A stretch of 64,000 nucleotides of DNA, taken from Mycolicibacterium moriokaense. GTDB lineage: Bacteria > Actinomycetota > Actinomycetes > Mycobacteriales > Mycobacteriaceae. The DNA is taken from contig NZ_QQBJ01000011.1 of assembly GCF_003347205.1 (NCBI RefSeq), positions 62,001-126,000 of the forward strand. Direction: 5' to 3'. Made by a program: the position numbers and the translations under genes. Under the pieces are notes generated by a model. That model had not been told where the DNA came from and made no database searches. It saw only the letters and a program-made list of their open reading frames with translations. Shown here one piece after another: positions 26,128-34,992 of the stretch (its first letter is position 1; every line of letters starts with the position of its first letter).

Positions 26128-27615
26128 TCAACCGCCGCGGGCTTCGACCATCGCGGACCGACTCACCTTCGTCGCCGCGCTGCGGGGTATCTCGGTGATG
26201 AACTCGACCGTCTTGGGCGCCTTGTAGGACGCCAGCTTGCTCTTGGCGTAAGCGATCACGTCCTGTTCCGAGAGCCGGCGGTCGGGGTCAGCGAGTTCGA
26301 CGACCGCATGAACGCGCCTGCCCCACTCGGGGTCTCGCAATCCGAGCACGACGACGTCGGCGATGTCCTCGTGCTCGGCGAGCGCGCTCTCCACCTCAGC
26401 CGGGTACACGTTCGCGCCGCCGGTGACGATCATGTCGACGCGCCGGTCGGTGACATAGAGATACCCGTCGCTGTCCAGCCAACCGATGTCACCCCCGGTG
26501 TGGAACCCGTCGGGTGTCGCCGGAAGCTGCGGCGCCCCACCGATATAGCGATAGGTCGCGCCCATCGGCGCGCGCAGGTAGATCTCGCCGAGTTCACCGG
26601 CGGGCACGGGTCTGCCGTCGCTGTCCAGGATCTGGATCTCGGTGTCGCGGAATCCACGGCCCACGCTGCCGGGGTGGCGCAACCATTCGTCACCCCGCAG
26701 CGCCGCAAGGCCGAAGTTCTCGGTCATGCCGTAGGCCATCACCACCTTCTCGGGGCTGAGCAGGTCGAACCACCTGTGCAGCAGAGAAGGCGGCATCACC
26801 GCCGCGCCCTGCAGGATCCACACCACGCTGGACAGGTCGCGCTCGTCGACGTCGGGGACCCGGGCCATTCGGGCCAGCATCGTCGGGGTGGCCGTGAAGT
26901 TGGTGACCCGGTGCTTTTCGATGGTGCTCAACGCCAGGTTCGCGTCGAAGCGCTCCAGCACCACCAGACGGTCGCCGCCGAGCAGGTGCTGCAGCGTGTT
27001 GAAGCCGTTGGTGTGGTACATGGGCGCGGGCACCATGATCGTCTGCGGTCGCGGCACCGGCGCCCACGTGGCCATGAACGGCTCGCTCTGCTGCGGCGTC
27101 CACATCGCGGGCCTGGTGGTGAGGATGACTTTCGGCAGACCTGTCGATCCGCTGCTGCAGATACCGTTCACCATCGGTGAGACAGCTTGCGGGAGAATGT
27201 CATCGGAGCGTGCGGCGGCACCTGCGGTGAACATCTCCCGGTTGCGTTCGTCGACCACGACAGCAGGGTCGATGGCGTCGATCAGCCGAGACAGCTCCCA
27301 TTGCGGGAGGTCCCACCGCACGGTGATCGGAACCGCCCCGATCTTCCAGCAGCCGAGCACGGTGAGCACGAGGTCGGCTGAATTGGGGATCGCGATCGCG
27401 ACGAACGATCCGTGAGTGGCGCCGGAGGCCAGCAATTCCCGGCCGAATCGGTTGGCTCCCGACTCGAGTTGCCGCCAGGACAAGCTGCGTTCAGCGCCGT
27501 CGGGCGCCACCGTCGTCAGGCCGATCCCGTCGGGGTCGGTCGAGGCCAGCGTGCTCACCCGCTCCCCGAACGGCACTTCGTCGGCCGCGTCCTGGACTCC
27601 GGCTGCCGCGAACAT
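26128..27615 (-). CDS. AMP-binding acyl-CoA ligase (FadD-like)
   Basis: A 495-residue ANL-superfamily enzyme that would activate a carboxylic acid to its CoA ester using ATP. The P-loop is CSSGSTGLPKV, a variant of TSGTTG-PKG. Other motifs are VMAYGMTE, the hinge TGGDIGWLDSDGYLYVTDR and the C-terminal catalytic lysine in PRSAATKVSR. The first 25 residues are unremarkable. ATG 27615 lies two bases after the MFE-type SDR stop; the longer frame to 27792 overlaps that gene and was rejected. It is the last gene of the catabolic operon. Confidence 0.9.
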   Translation of the reverse strand: MFAAAGVQDAADEVPFGERVSTLASTDPDGIGLTTVAPDGAERSLSWRQLESGANRFGRELLASGATHGSFVAIAIPNSADLVLTVLGCWKIGAVPITVRWDLPQWELSRLIDAIDPAVVVDERNREMFTAGAAARSDDILPQAVSPMVNGICSSGSTGLPKVILTTRPAMWTPQQSEPFMATWAPVPRPQTIMVPAPMYHTNGFNTLQHLLGGDRLVVLERFDANLALSTIEKHRVTNFTATPTMLARMARVPDVDERDLSSVVWILQGAAVMPPSLLHRWFDLLSPEKVVMAYGMTENFGLAALRGDEWLRHPGSVGRGFRDTEIQILDSDGRPVPAGELGEIYLRAPMGATYRYIGGAPQLPATPDGFHTGGDIGWLDSDGYLYVTDRRVDMIVTGGANVYPAEVESALAEHEDIADVVVLGLRDPEWGRRVHAVVELADPDRRLSEQDVIAYAKSKLASYKAPKTVEFITEIPRSAATKVSRSAMVEARGG

Positions 27616-27617
27616 GC

Positions 27618-28595
27618 CTACTTCACCGTCGTGTCGCTGCCGTTGACCGCGGTCAGGACCTGGCCGACCTCCTCGGCGGGGTCGTTCATCACCGTGTAGT
27701 CGGTTTCGTCGCGGATCTCCGCGAAATGCTCGGCGACCGCCTCGATGGACAGTTCGCGGCTGAAGTAGCCCTTGGTCCGGCCGATGAACCATCGCGACAC
27801 CTGCCCGCCGCCCGCGGTGTAGAGCTCGCCGGACACCGGGCAGTCCTCGTGGGCCAGAAACGCCACCACCGGTGAAACCAGCGCTGGGTCAAGCGTTTCG
27901 GTGAACATCTTGGTGAGCTGCTCTTTGACCCGGGCCGCGTCGGGGCCGAGCTGCTCGTCGGCCTCCGGGACCTCGAGCGAGTGGGCGAGCATCCGGGTGT
28001 AGGCGATCGGGCTCAACGCGTTGGCCTTGATGTTGTGCGGCGCGCCCTCGGCCGCGATGACCCGGGTCAGGCCGATCAGCCCGGTCTTGGCCGCGGCGTA
28101 GTTGCTCTTGGCGGGCGAGCCGAGAATGCCTGACGCCGACGTGGTGCTGACCACGCGACCGTAGCCCTGGGCCTGCATGACCCGGAACGCGGGCACGGTG
28201 ACGTTGAAGGCGCCTTTGAGATGGACGTCGAGCACCGGCGCCAGTAGATCGGCCGTCATGTGCTCGAAGTTCTTGTCGCGCAGTATCCCCGCGTTGTTGA
28301 TGACGATGTCGATTCGCCCGAAATTGTCGATCGCGTTCTGCACGAGCGCGGCGCCGCCCTCTTCGGTGGCGACGCTGTTGACGTCGGCGACGGCTTCGCC
28401 GCCGTTGTCCCTGATCTCATTGACCAGCGCCTCGGCGGGGCTCTTGTCGGAGCCCTCACCGGTGACCGAGCCACCGATGTCGTTGACCACCACCCGGGCC
28501 CCGCGCGAGGCGAGCAGCAGGGCGTGGGACTTGCCCAGCCCGCCGCCCGCGCCCGTGACAATCGCGACCCTGCGGTCGTATCTCAGCTCGCTCAT
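27618..28595 (-). CDS. MFE-2-type SDR, 3-hydroxyacyl-CoA dehydrogenase-like
   Basis: A 325-residue SDR. The cofactor motif is TGAGGGLG, with VVNDIGG, NNAGILRDKNF and YAAAK, the sequence style of the dehydrogenase half of peroxisomal multifunctional enzyme type 2 (17-beta-HSD4). The extended C-terminus (EDCPVSGELYTAGGGQVSRW) is also of that type. It probably oxidises a (3R)-hydroxyacyl-CoA in side-chain beta-oxidation. ATG 28595 has GGAAAG some distance upstream. The large frame continuing to 29996 is the shadow of the thiolase gene. Confidence 0.9.
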   Translation of the reverse strand: MSELRYDRRVAIVTGAGGGLGKSHALLLASRGARVVVNDIGGSVTGEGSDKSPAEALVNEIRDNGGEAVADVNSVATEEGGAALVQNAIDNFGRIDIVINNAGILRDKNFEHMTADLLAPVLDVHLKGAFNVTVPAFRVMQAQGYGRVVSTTSASGILGSPAKSNYAAAKTGLIGLTRVIAAEGAPHNIKANALSPIAYTRMLAHSLEVPEADEQLGPDAARVKEQLTKMFTETLDPALVSPVVAFLAHEDCPVSGELYTAGGGQVSRWFIGRTKGYFSRELSIEAVAEHFAEIRDETDYTVMNDPAEEVGQVLTAVNGSDTTVK

Positions 28596-28642
28596 CGCGC
28601 CGAACCCGCTTTCCGTCAGCCGACCGCAGCTTAGTGCAGCCG

Positions 28643-29821
28643 CTACACCGGCTCGGCGGTGTAGGCCACCACGCCGCCGAAGTGGGGCGACGACTGGCAC
28701 GCCAACCCGACGGACACGTCGCGCTGCCGCTCCCCCGCGCGGCGGGACAGTTGCAGGTAGCACTCGAGCATCTGTGGCACGCCGTGCATTCGGCCGTTGC
28801 CCAGCGCGCCCCCGCCCGACAGCGCGGGCAGCGCGCCGGGCCGGTCGCTGTCGATTCCGCCGCCGTCGACGAACCGGTGGGCCTCGCCGACAGGGCAGAC
28901 GCCCAGCGCCTCCAACCAGAACCAGACCAGGGGGGAGAACCCGTCGTAGACCTGCGGCAGGTCGACGTCGGCGATGTGCAGGCCGGTCTGCCGCCACAGC
29001 CTGCCGACGGTGTCCACGCCACCGTCGATGATGTCGTCCAGCGGCCAGTGCAGCGGCAGCCTGCGACGGACGGTCGTGGCGCCCGCGTGCCCGGCCACAT
29101 ACACCGGCCGGTTGGGTAGGTCGCGTGCGCGTTCGGCCGACGTCAGCACGAACGCGGCGACACCGTCGACCGGGATGTCGCAGTCGAACCGGCAGATCGG
29201 GTCGGCCAGCGTCGGCTCGGCGAGGTAGTCGTCGACGGTCAGCGGCCGGTCGTACCAGTGCGACCACGGCAGCCGCGCGCCGTTCTTGCGGGCCTCGGTC
29301 ACGACGGCCGCCAACGACTCCCGCCGCGCGCCGAACCGCTGCAGGTACTCGGTGCAGGGCAGCGCGATCATCGCCAGCGGTCCGAAGAAGCCCTGCGGCG
29401 CGGTCCACTGCGCCGCCCCGCGCGCCTCCCGCATCGGGTTGGCGTGATAGCTGCCCGCCGGGTTGTGCAGCGCGCGGTGCACCAGAACATGCTCTGCGGC
29501 ACCGCTCTTCAATGCGTTGACGGCCATCGCCACCGATCCGCTGACCTGGCCGACGCCGTCGAAGCCCGCGACGTAGCCGGGCCGCGCGCCCAGGCTGCGG
29601 GCCAGCCACGCCGAGCTCACCGTGCTGACGCCGTCGACGGCCTGGTGCCCGCCGGCGCTGGGCAACATGGCGGAGCTGACGAAGCCGTCGACGCGGTCGA
29701 CGGTCAGGCCCGCGTCGAGGATGGCGGCCCGGGCGGTGTCCACGGCGATGGCGCCCAACGGGCGGTCCGCGCGCCGCTCGATCTCGCTGTGCGCGTACCC
29801 GGCGATCGCGACGGCGTTCAC
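28643..29821 (-). CDS. Ltp-type thiolase homologue, probable aldolase/lipid-transfer partner
   Basis: A 392-residue thiolase-fold protein without the nucleophilic cysteine: the usual C-x-S segment reads FDGVGQVSGSVAMA. Its C-terminal motifs YDGFSPLVWFWLEALG and GGALGNGRMHG are those of Ltp proteins. Known cysteine-less Ltp/DUF35 pairs (for example Ltp2-ChsH2) perform retro-aldol cleavage of steroid side-chain CoA esters. GTG 29821 overlaps the DUF35 stop (GTGA), giving equal co-translation with its partner. The substrate here is unproven; steroid-like is an inference. Confidence 0.85.
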   Translation of the reverse strand: MNAVAIAGYAHSEIERRADRPLGAIAVDTARAAILDAGLTVDRVDGFVSSAMLPSAGGHQAVDGVSTVSSAWLARSLGARPGYVAGFDGVGQVSGSVAMAVNALKSGAAEHVLVHRALHNPAGSYHANPMREARGAAQWTAPQGFFGPLAMIALPCTEYLQRFGARRESLAAVVTEARKNGARLPWSHWYDRPLTVDDYLAEPTLADPICRFDCDIPVDGVAAFVLTSAERARDLPNRPVYVAGHAGATTVRRRLPLHWPLDDIIDGGVDTVGRLWRQTGLHIADVDLPQVYDGFSPLVWFWLEALGVCPVGEAHRFVDGGGIDSDRPGALPALSGGGALGNGRMHGVPQMLECYLQLSRRAGERQRDVSVGLACQSSPHFGGVVAYTAEPV

Positions 29822-30237
29822 GTTCGCACCACCAACTCGAAGGCGGGAACCGCGATGTCGTCGGTGAGGTCCTCGAACGCCACGGCGACCTCGGCGCCCA
29901 AATGCAGGCGCGCCGCGTCGACGCCCAGCAGCCTCCCGACGACGCGCAGGTCGGCCTGCTCGACGAGCTCGACGTCGACGAGAACGAACGGCACATCGAA
30001 GCCCGGCAGGAAGCTCTTCCGCACCACCGTCCACGACCGCACCACCCCGTTACCGCTCACCGGCGTGAACTCGTAGCGGGGATCGGTCGACCCGCAGGCC
30101 GTGCACACCACATCGGGCGGAACCGTCATGATCCCGCAGTCGGTGCAGCGTGCGATCGTCAGGATGTGGCGCGCGGCGGCGGCCCAATAGGGCTTCGACG
30201 ATTCGTCGGGAACCGGCAGCGGGCGTCCGGAGCTCAC
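29818..30237 (-). CDS. DUF35 OB-fold protein with zinc ribbon
   Basis: A 139-residue acyl-CoA-binding partner of thiolase-like proteins. The rubredoxin-like zinc ribbon uses Cys31, Cys34, Cys45 and Cys48 (CTDCG, CTACG). An OB-fold follows (VRSWTVVRKSFLPGFDVPFVLVDVEL in pieces). GTG 30237 overlaps the CaiB stop. It is expected to form a complex with the Ltp-type protein encoded next. Confidence 0.88.
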   Translation of the reverse strand: MSSGRPLPVPDESSKPYWAAAARHILTIARCTDCGIMTVPPDVVCTACGSTDPRYEFTPVSGNGVVRSWTVVRKSFLPGFDVPFVLVDVELVEQADLRVVGRLLGVDAARLHLGAEVAVAFEDLTDDIAVPAFELVVRT

Positions 30238-31442
30238 GGAATGGCTCCCTCATCGGCCAATTCGGTGATTCGGTCCCACTCGTAGCCCAGCTCGAGCAGC
30301 ACGGCCTCGGTGTGCTCTCCGTGCTCGGGCGCCCGCCGCAACGGCGGCGGCTGTCCGTCGAATTGCACTGGCACGGAGGGCAACCGGTAGGAGCCGCCGT
30401 CGTCGGTCGCGACGTCGCCGACGTAGGAGTTGGCGATCACCTGTGGGTCGTCCACCACTTCGGCCATCGTCTGCATCGGTGACCACGGCGCGTCGAGCGG
30501 GGCGAGTATCTGTTTCCACTCTCCAAGCGTGTGGGTGGCGAAGACGGCGTCGAGTTCGGCGATGCATGCGACGGCGTTGGTCCGGCGCGCGACCATGTCG
30601 GCGAATCGCGGGTCGTCGGCGAGGTCGGGCCGACCGACCGTGCGGCAGAACTCGCCCCAGTAGCGGTCGCCCTGCAGGAACATCAGCTGGATGTGGCGGT
30701 CGTCCTTCGTCCGGTAGGTGGCGGTCAGCGGGTTCACCAACGGCCCGCGGCCCGAAACCGGCTGCGCCTCTCCGCCGTTGAGCGCGGCGAGAAGATCCGA
30801 CGACAGCATCCACATCGCGGTGGCCAGCAGCGAGACGTCCACCACCGAGCCCTGGCCGGTCCGGGTGCGCTTCAGCAATGCCGCGGAGATGCCGAAGGCC
30901 AGCGCCATCGCGCCGTTGCGGTCGCCCATCGCGCCGCGCTGGCTGATCGGGTAGTCCCGTTCGGCCGGGGTGAGCATGTGCCCGACCCCGCCGCGCGCCC
31001 AGAACGCCGAACTGTCGTAACCCGGCTGGTTCGCGTCGGGTCCGTTCACGCCGAAGCCGTGGCCCCGCGCGTACACCAGGTGCGGATGCCGCTCGCGCAC
31101 GGCGTCGGCGCCGAGCCCGAGCCGGTCCAGCGCGCCGGGACGCAGGCTGGTGAGCAGCACGTCGGCCGACGCCAGCAGATCGTGCAGCACCTCGAGACCC
31201 CGCGGATGACGCAGGTCCAGCGCGACCGAGCGTTTGCCCCGGTTGGCAAGCGCCATGGACAGATTCACGCCGCCGCGGTCGGTCCCGATGCCCTGGGTGG
31301 CCAGCCCGCGATACGGGTCGCCGTCCAGTCGCTCGACCCGGATCACGTCGGCGCCCCAATCCGCCAACAGCGCGCCCGCGACGGGCACGAACACCCACTG
31401 GGCCAGTTCGACGACGCGGATCCCGTCGAAGGCGCCCGTCAT
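30234..31442 (-). CDS. CaiB/BaiF-family CoA-transferase
   Basis: A 402-residue type III CoA-transferase that moves CoA between carboxylic acids. It begins GIRVVELAQWVFVPVAG and has ADWGADVIRVER, then NRGKRSVALDLRHPRG and GHGFGVNGP. The catalytic aspartate expected near position 160-170 lies in the region around GYDSSAFWARGG or SQRGAMGDRNGA. ATG 31442 overlaps the kinase-like gene stop (ATGA). Inference: it supplies the CoA ester for the operon without ATP use, parallel to the two FadD-like enzymes. Confidence 0.9.
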   Translation of the reverse strand: MTGAFDGIRVVELAQWVFVPVAGALLADWGADVIRVERLDGDPYRGLATQGIGTDRGGVNLSMALANRGKRSVALDLRHPRGLEVLHDLLASADVLLTSLRPGALDRLGLGADAVRERHPHLVYARGHGFGVNGPDANQPGYDSSAFWARGGVGHMLTPAERDYPISQRGAMGDRNGAMALAFGISAALLKRTRTGQGSVVDVSLLATAMWMLSSDLLAALNGGEAQPVSGRGPLVNPLTATYRTKDDRHIQLMFLQGDRYWGEFCRTVGRPDLADDPRFADMVARRTNAVACIAELDAVFATHTLGEWKQILAPLDAPWSPMQTMAEVVDDPQVIANSYVGDVATDDGGSYRLPSVPVQFDGQPPPLRRAPEHGEHTEAVLLELGYEWDRITELADEGAIP

Positions 31443-32485
31443 GCCGGCACCGTCGCGGTGAAGTCGGCCGCCGCCGTGCCGAGGCGGTGCAGCAGGATCT
31501 CGATCACCGCGGGCTCCACCTTGGTCGTGATGGACCACAGGAAGAAGCCGTGCAGGACGCCTCGCCACAATTGGGCCCAGGCATCGTCGAAGGCGGGCGG
31601 ATCCACCCCGAACGAGCGAAGCCGGTCCAGGTAGTGGCGCAGCAGGTCACGGTCGGCGCGCCTGCGGTCCTCGACCGTGAGCGCCGACGCGATGTGGTAG
31701 CCGACGTCGACGGACCACCAACCACGCTGCACCAGTTGCCAATCCACTAGACACGGCGCGCCGGTCGCGTCGAGGAACAGGTTGCCGACATGCGGATCGG
31801 CGTGGATCACACACCACTGGGCGGGTTGCGCGGCGGCGGCCATCGCCCGGTAGGCGTCGATCAGCCGGTGCTCGTCGCGCATCTCGACCGGCACCCCGCT
31901 GCCGTTGGGGCCGATCAGGTTTCCCGCGATGACACCCGTCGTGGCAGCCATCCCCCAGGACTCGAACACCTTGCCCAGCCGCGGCGCCAGCCACTGCGCG
32001 TCCGACCACCGCGGATCGGACCACGTCGCCGCGTGCAGCCGAGCCAACTCGGACAGGCTCTGCGCCGCCTGGTCGATTGTGTACGCGCTTCTGCCGTCGA
32101 GGAATTCGGCGCCCTCGGCGGCGACGTCGGCGGTGATGACGACCCCGTGCCTGGTGGCTGGGTCGACGTCGGCGTAGACCGGCCGCAGGGTGCGCACACC
32201 GGTGTCTGCGGCCAGGTCGCGATAGAAGTACGCCTCCGGCTCGCCGATGAACCGGGCCGCGCGCCCGATGTCGTTGAAGTAGCCCTTCACGCACAGCCGC
32301 GCCGGCAGGCCGGGGGGCAGCGGGCCCGCGCACGCGATGGTGAACCGCGCGTTGGTGGAGATCCGGTCCACCACCGGACCCGGCGTCACGTCCACCACCT
32401 CGACGCCCGGGAACCGTTGTCGCAGTGCCCCGGTGAGCCAGCGCGGCGACAGCGCCTCGCTCAGGGTGTCGGGCACGGTGGTCAT
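31439..32485 (-). CDS. Aminoglycoside-phosphotransferase-like kinase
   Basis: A 348-residue protein of the APH/ecdysteroid-kinase-like group. The catalytic loop is VIHADPHVGNLFLD and the metal motif is LVDWQLVQRG. The N-lobe lysine may be that of LCVKGYF. Such proteins commonly occur in mycobacterial lipid or steroid catabolic operons, where they may phosphorylate a substrate alcohol; antibiotic resistance is less likely from this context. ATG 32485 overlaps the SDR stop. Confidence 0.85.
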   Translation of the reverse strand: MTTVPDTLSEALSPRWLTGALRQRFPGVEVVDVTPGPVVDRISTNARFTIACAGPLPPGLPARLCVKGYFNDIGRAARFIGEPEAYFYRDLAADTGVRTLRPVYADVDPATRHGVVITADVAAEGAEFLDGRSAYTIDQAAQSLSELARLHAATWSDPRWSDAQWLAPRLGKVFESWGMAATTGVIAGNLIGPNGSGVPVEMRDEHRLIDAYRAMAAAAQPAQWCVIHADPHVGNLFLDATGAPCLVDWQLVQRGWWSVDVGYHIASALTVEDRRRADRDLLRHYLDRLRSFGVDPPAFDDAWAQLWRGVLHGFFLWSITTKVEPAVIEILLHRLGTAAADFTATVPA

Positions 32486-33318
32486 TTCAGGCAGCTGCCC
32501 GCATCGATCGGCAACGGGACCCCGGTGATGTAGCGCGCCTCGTCGGACGCCAGGAACAGCACCGCGTTGCTGATGTCGGCGGCCTGCACCCAGGGGATCG
32601 GCAGCATGTGGAACATCTTGCAGATCGGCTCGATGTCGGCGGGCCCCGGGTTGTCCAGATCGGGCCGAAACGACCGGTACGTCGACTCGTTGAGCAGCAT
32701 GTCGGTGCCGACGTGGGTGGGGTGAACGGAGTTGACGCGGATCGAGAACTGGCCCAACTCGACGGCGAAGGTGCGCATCAGCCCGACCACCCCGTGCTTG
32801 GCGGTGACGTAGTGGCCGACATGGGGATAGGCCTTCAGCCCGCCCACCGAGCTGGTCATGATCACCGAGCCGCCGCGCCCGCCGGCCTTGATGTGCGGTA
32901 CCGCAGCCTTGACCGACTTCCACACCCCGGACAGGTTGACGTCGAGCATCTGCTGCCAGCGCGGCTCGTCCATCTCGTCGAGCATCGCACCCGGGGTGCC
33001 GATACCCGCGTTGGCGACGGCGATGTCCAGCTGGCCCAATTCGTCCACCCCGCCGTCCACCGCCTCCTTCAGCGCGTCGAAGTCACGGACGTCGACCTCG
33101 GCGGTCACCACCCGGCGATCGAGCGCCTTGATCATGTCGGCGGTCTCGGCGAGATCCTCCGGGGTGGGCGCGGGCTCCGGCGTGTTCTCGATGTGGCGGC
33201 AGACATCGATCGCGATGACGTCGGCGCCCTCCTCGGCGAGCCGGACCGCATGGCTGCGCCCCTGCCCCCGCGCGGCTCCGGTCACGAAGGCCACCTTGCC
33301 CTGCACCCGTCCGGCCAC
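32482..33318 (-). CDS. Mycofactocin-coupled SDR family oxidoreductase
   Basis: A 278-residue SDR. The N-terminal signature GAARGQGRSHAVRLAEEGADV and IDVC, with a long insertion after the second strand (HIENTPEPAPTPEDL), is that of SDRs coupled to the redox peptide mycofactocin, which retain bound NAD. Ser and YVTAK catalytic residues are present. GTG 33318 follows GAGGAG. It probably oxidises an alcohol intermediate of this operon and passes electrons to mycofactocin; the mycofactocin genes are not in the window. Confidence 0.85.
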   Translation of the reverse strand: MAGRVQGKVAFVTGAARGQGRSHAVRLAEEGADVIAIDVCRHIENTPEPAPTPEDLAETADMIKALDRRVVTAEVDVRDFDALKEAVDGGVDELGQLDIAVANAGIGTPGAMLDEMDEPRWQQMLDVNLSGVWKSVKAAVPHIKAGGRGGSVIMTSSVGGLKAYPHVGHYVTAKHGVVGLMRTFAVELGQFSIRVNSVHPTHVGTDMLLNESTYRSFRPDLDNPGPADIEPICKMFHMLPIPWVQAADISNAVLFLASDEARYITGVPLPIDAGSCLK

Positions 33319-33328
33319 TACCCACTCC

Positions 33329-34888
33329 TCATGCTTGTGACGCCGGCAGACGTCGAACCTGTTCTCGCACCAGATATTTCTGCACTTTTCCGCTCGCCGT
33401 GCGCGGATAGTCGTCGACTTCGATCAGGTCCTCGGGCCACTTCTGGCGGGCCAGCCCAACGGCGGCGAAGTGTTCGCGCACCCGGTCGAGGCCGGGCATC
33501 CGGTGACCGGGCCGCAGCCGCAACACCGCGACCACCCGCTCGCCGAGGCGGTCATCGGGCGCCGCCACGACGACCGCCTCGGCGACCTCGGGCATGGCCA
33601 GCAGCGTCTCCTCGACCTCGAGCGCGCTGACGTTCTCGCCGCCGCGGATGATGACGTCGGCCTTGCGGTCGGTGATGGTCAGGTAGCCGTCGCCGTCGAG
33701 CACGCCGATGTCACCGGTGTGATACCAGCCGTCGTCGTCGAACGCCTTGGCCGACAACGCGGGATCGAGATAGCCGAGGCACAGATCGGGTCCCCTGCTG
33801 AGGATCTCGCCGTCGGCCGCCAGCCGGATCTCGACGCCTGGGCGCGCCTCGCCGTCGGTCAACAGCCGCTTGTCCTGGGGCGCATCCGGTTTGGCACCGG
33901 TGATGGACGGGTGCTCGGTGCTGCCGTAGGACCGCGTCACCGTCAGCCCGAGGTCGGTGACCCGCCGCGTGACGGCCGCGGGGACGGCGGATCCGCCGAG
34001 GCCGAGATAGGGCATGTACCGCAGATGGTCCTCGGTGAACTCCGGGTGATCCAGCAGGCTGGTGATGAAATATGTTGGCCCACCTCCGAACCCGACGCCG
34101 TCGCTGCGCATCAGCGCCAGCACCTTGCCGGGGTCCCATGCGTCGCTCAGGTGTATCGGCGCGCCCTCGAGCACGGGACACAGCAGCCCGCCGAGCATCC
34201 CGATGAAGTGCCCGACGGGCAGCGCCATCAGGGTGCCGTTGGGGTTGTCCGGATGGTTCTCGCCGAGTTGGCGGATCTCGAATCCCAGCGTCTGGTGGCT
34301 GTGCACCACGCCCTTGGGGTCGCGGGTGGTTCCCGATGTGAACGCGATCAGTGCGGGCCCGGACGGATCGGCGGCGACGACGCCGTCCATCGGCTCTTCG
34401 GCCAACAGCTCGTCGAAGGTGCGGCCGACCACGCCAACGATCGGGACCTCGGCCGAGACTTCCGGATCGAAGCGCATTCGGCCGAACTCCTCGGCGGCGA
34501 CGAACACCGTCGGCCGGGCCGTGGCCAGGATGTGGCTGACCTCCTTGCGCCCGTAGAAGTGCACGATCGGCACCACCACGGCGCCCAGGAACGTCGCCGC
34601 CCAGAACGTGGCGGCGGCCTCCATCCAGTTGGGTAGCTGGAACGCGATGACATCGCCCGCGCCGACGCCACGCCTGCGCAACCCGGCCGCCAGCCTGCGG
34701 GCCGTCCGCTCCACGTCGCCGAACGTGCCCGCGAACGGCCGGACGGCGGAGTGCACCCGGAAGGGCAGCTGCCTGCGCGGTTGCACCGCCCCCGACACGA
34801 GGTCACCGAGGGTTTCGGAGGTCCACCAGCCTTGCGCTTCGTAACGCTCCCGCAGCGCCTTCGGTATCGTTCGGCCGACCTCAAACAC
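33329..34888 (-). CDS. Acyl-CoA synthetase (FadD-like)
   Basis: A 519-residue ANL ligase, first gene of the minus-strand catabolic operon. The P-loop is FTSGTTRDPKGVVHS. Other motifs are RSYGSTEHP, WYHTGDIGVLDGDGYLTITDRKAD in pieces, RGGENVSALEVEE and the C-terminal lysine in PRTASGKVQK. It would make the CoA ester that enters the pathway. The start GTG 34888 is six bases downstream of TACTGT on the minus strand, so the message is probably leaderless, and an inverted repeat covers the region just upstream. Confidence 0.92.
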   Translation of the reverse strand: MFEVGRTIPKALRERYEAQGWWTSETLGDLVSGAVQPRRQLPFRVHSAVRPFAGTFGDVERTARRLAAGLRRRGVGAGDVIAFQLPNWMEAAATFWAATFLGAVVVPIVHFYGRKEVSHILATARPTVFVAAEEFGRMRFDPEVSAEVPIVGVVGRTFDELLAEEPMDGVVAADPSGPALIAFTSGTTRDPKGVVHSHQTLGFEIRQLGENHPDNPNGTLMALPVGHFIGMLGGLLCPVLEGAPIHLSDAWDPGKVLALMRSDGVGFGGGPTYFITSLLDHPEFTEDHLRYMPYLGLGGSAVPAAVTRRVTDLGLTVTRSYGSTEHPSITGAKPDAPQDKRLLTDGEARPGVEIRLAADGEILSRGPDLCLGYLDPALSAKAFDDDGWYHTGDIGVLDGDGYLTITDRKADVIIRGGENVSALEVEETLLAMPEVAEAVVVAAPDDRLGERVVAVLRLRPGHRMPGLDRVREHFAAVGLARQKWPEDLIEVDDYPRTASGKVQKYLVREQVRRLPASQA

Positions 34889-34894
34889 CTGATC

Positions 34895-34916
34895 ACAGTA
34901 GAACGAGCCTCTCGTT
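34895..34916 (-). promoter_or_regulatory. Promoter and candidate operator of the FadD operon
   Basis: On the minus strand TACTGT (34900-34895) ends six bases before GTG 34888, a leaderless arrangement. Directly upstream is an inverted repeat, AACGAG (34902-34907) and CTCGTT (34911-34916) on the plus strand with a three-base centre. A repressor bound there would block the polymerase. No dedicated regulator gene lies beside it. Confidence 0.45.
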
Positions 34917-34992
34917 TAAACAAGCTTCGAACTATGCTCCGCGGCGCGGCGTGGATCAGGGCAAATGGCCCCCGACACCTTAAAATCGGGCC

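Noticed and set aside
31439-32485. Aminoglycoside resistance gene
   Set aside because: The APH-like motifs are present, but the protein is coupled on both sides to CoA-ester catabolic genes, where such kinases are common and not resistance determinants.
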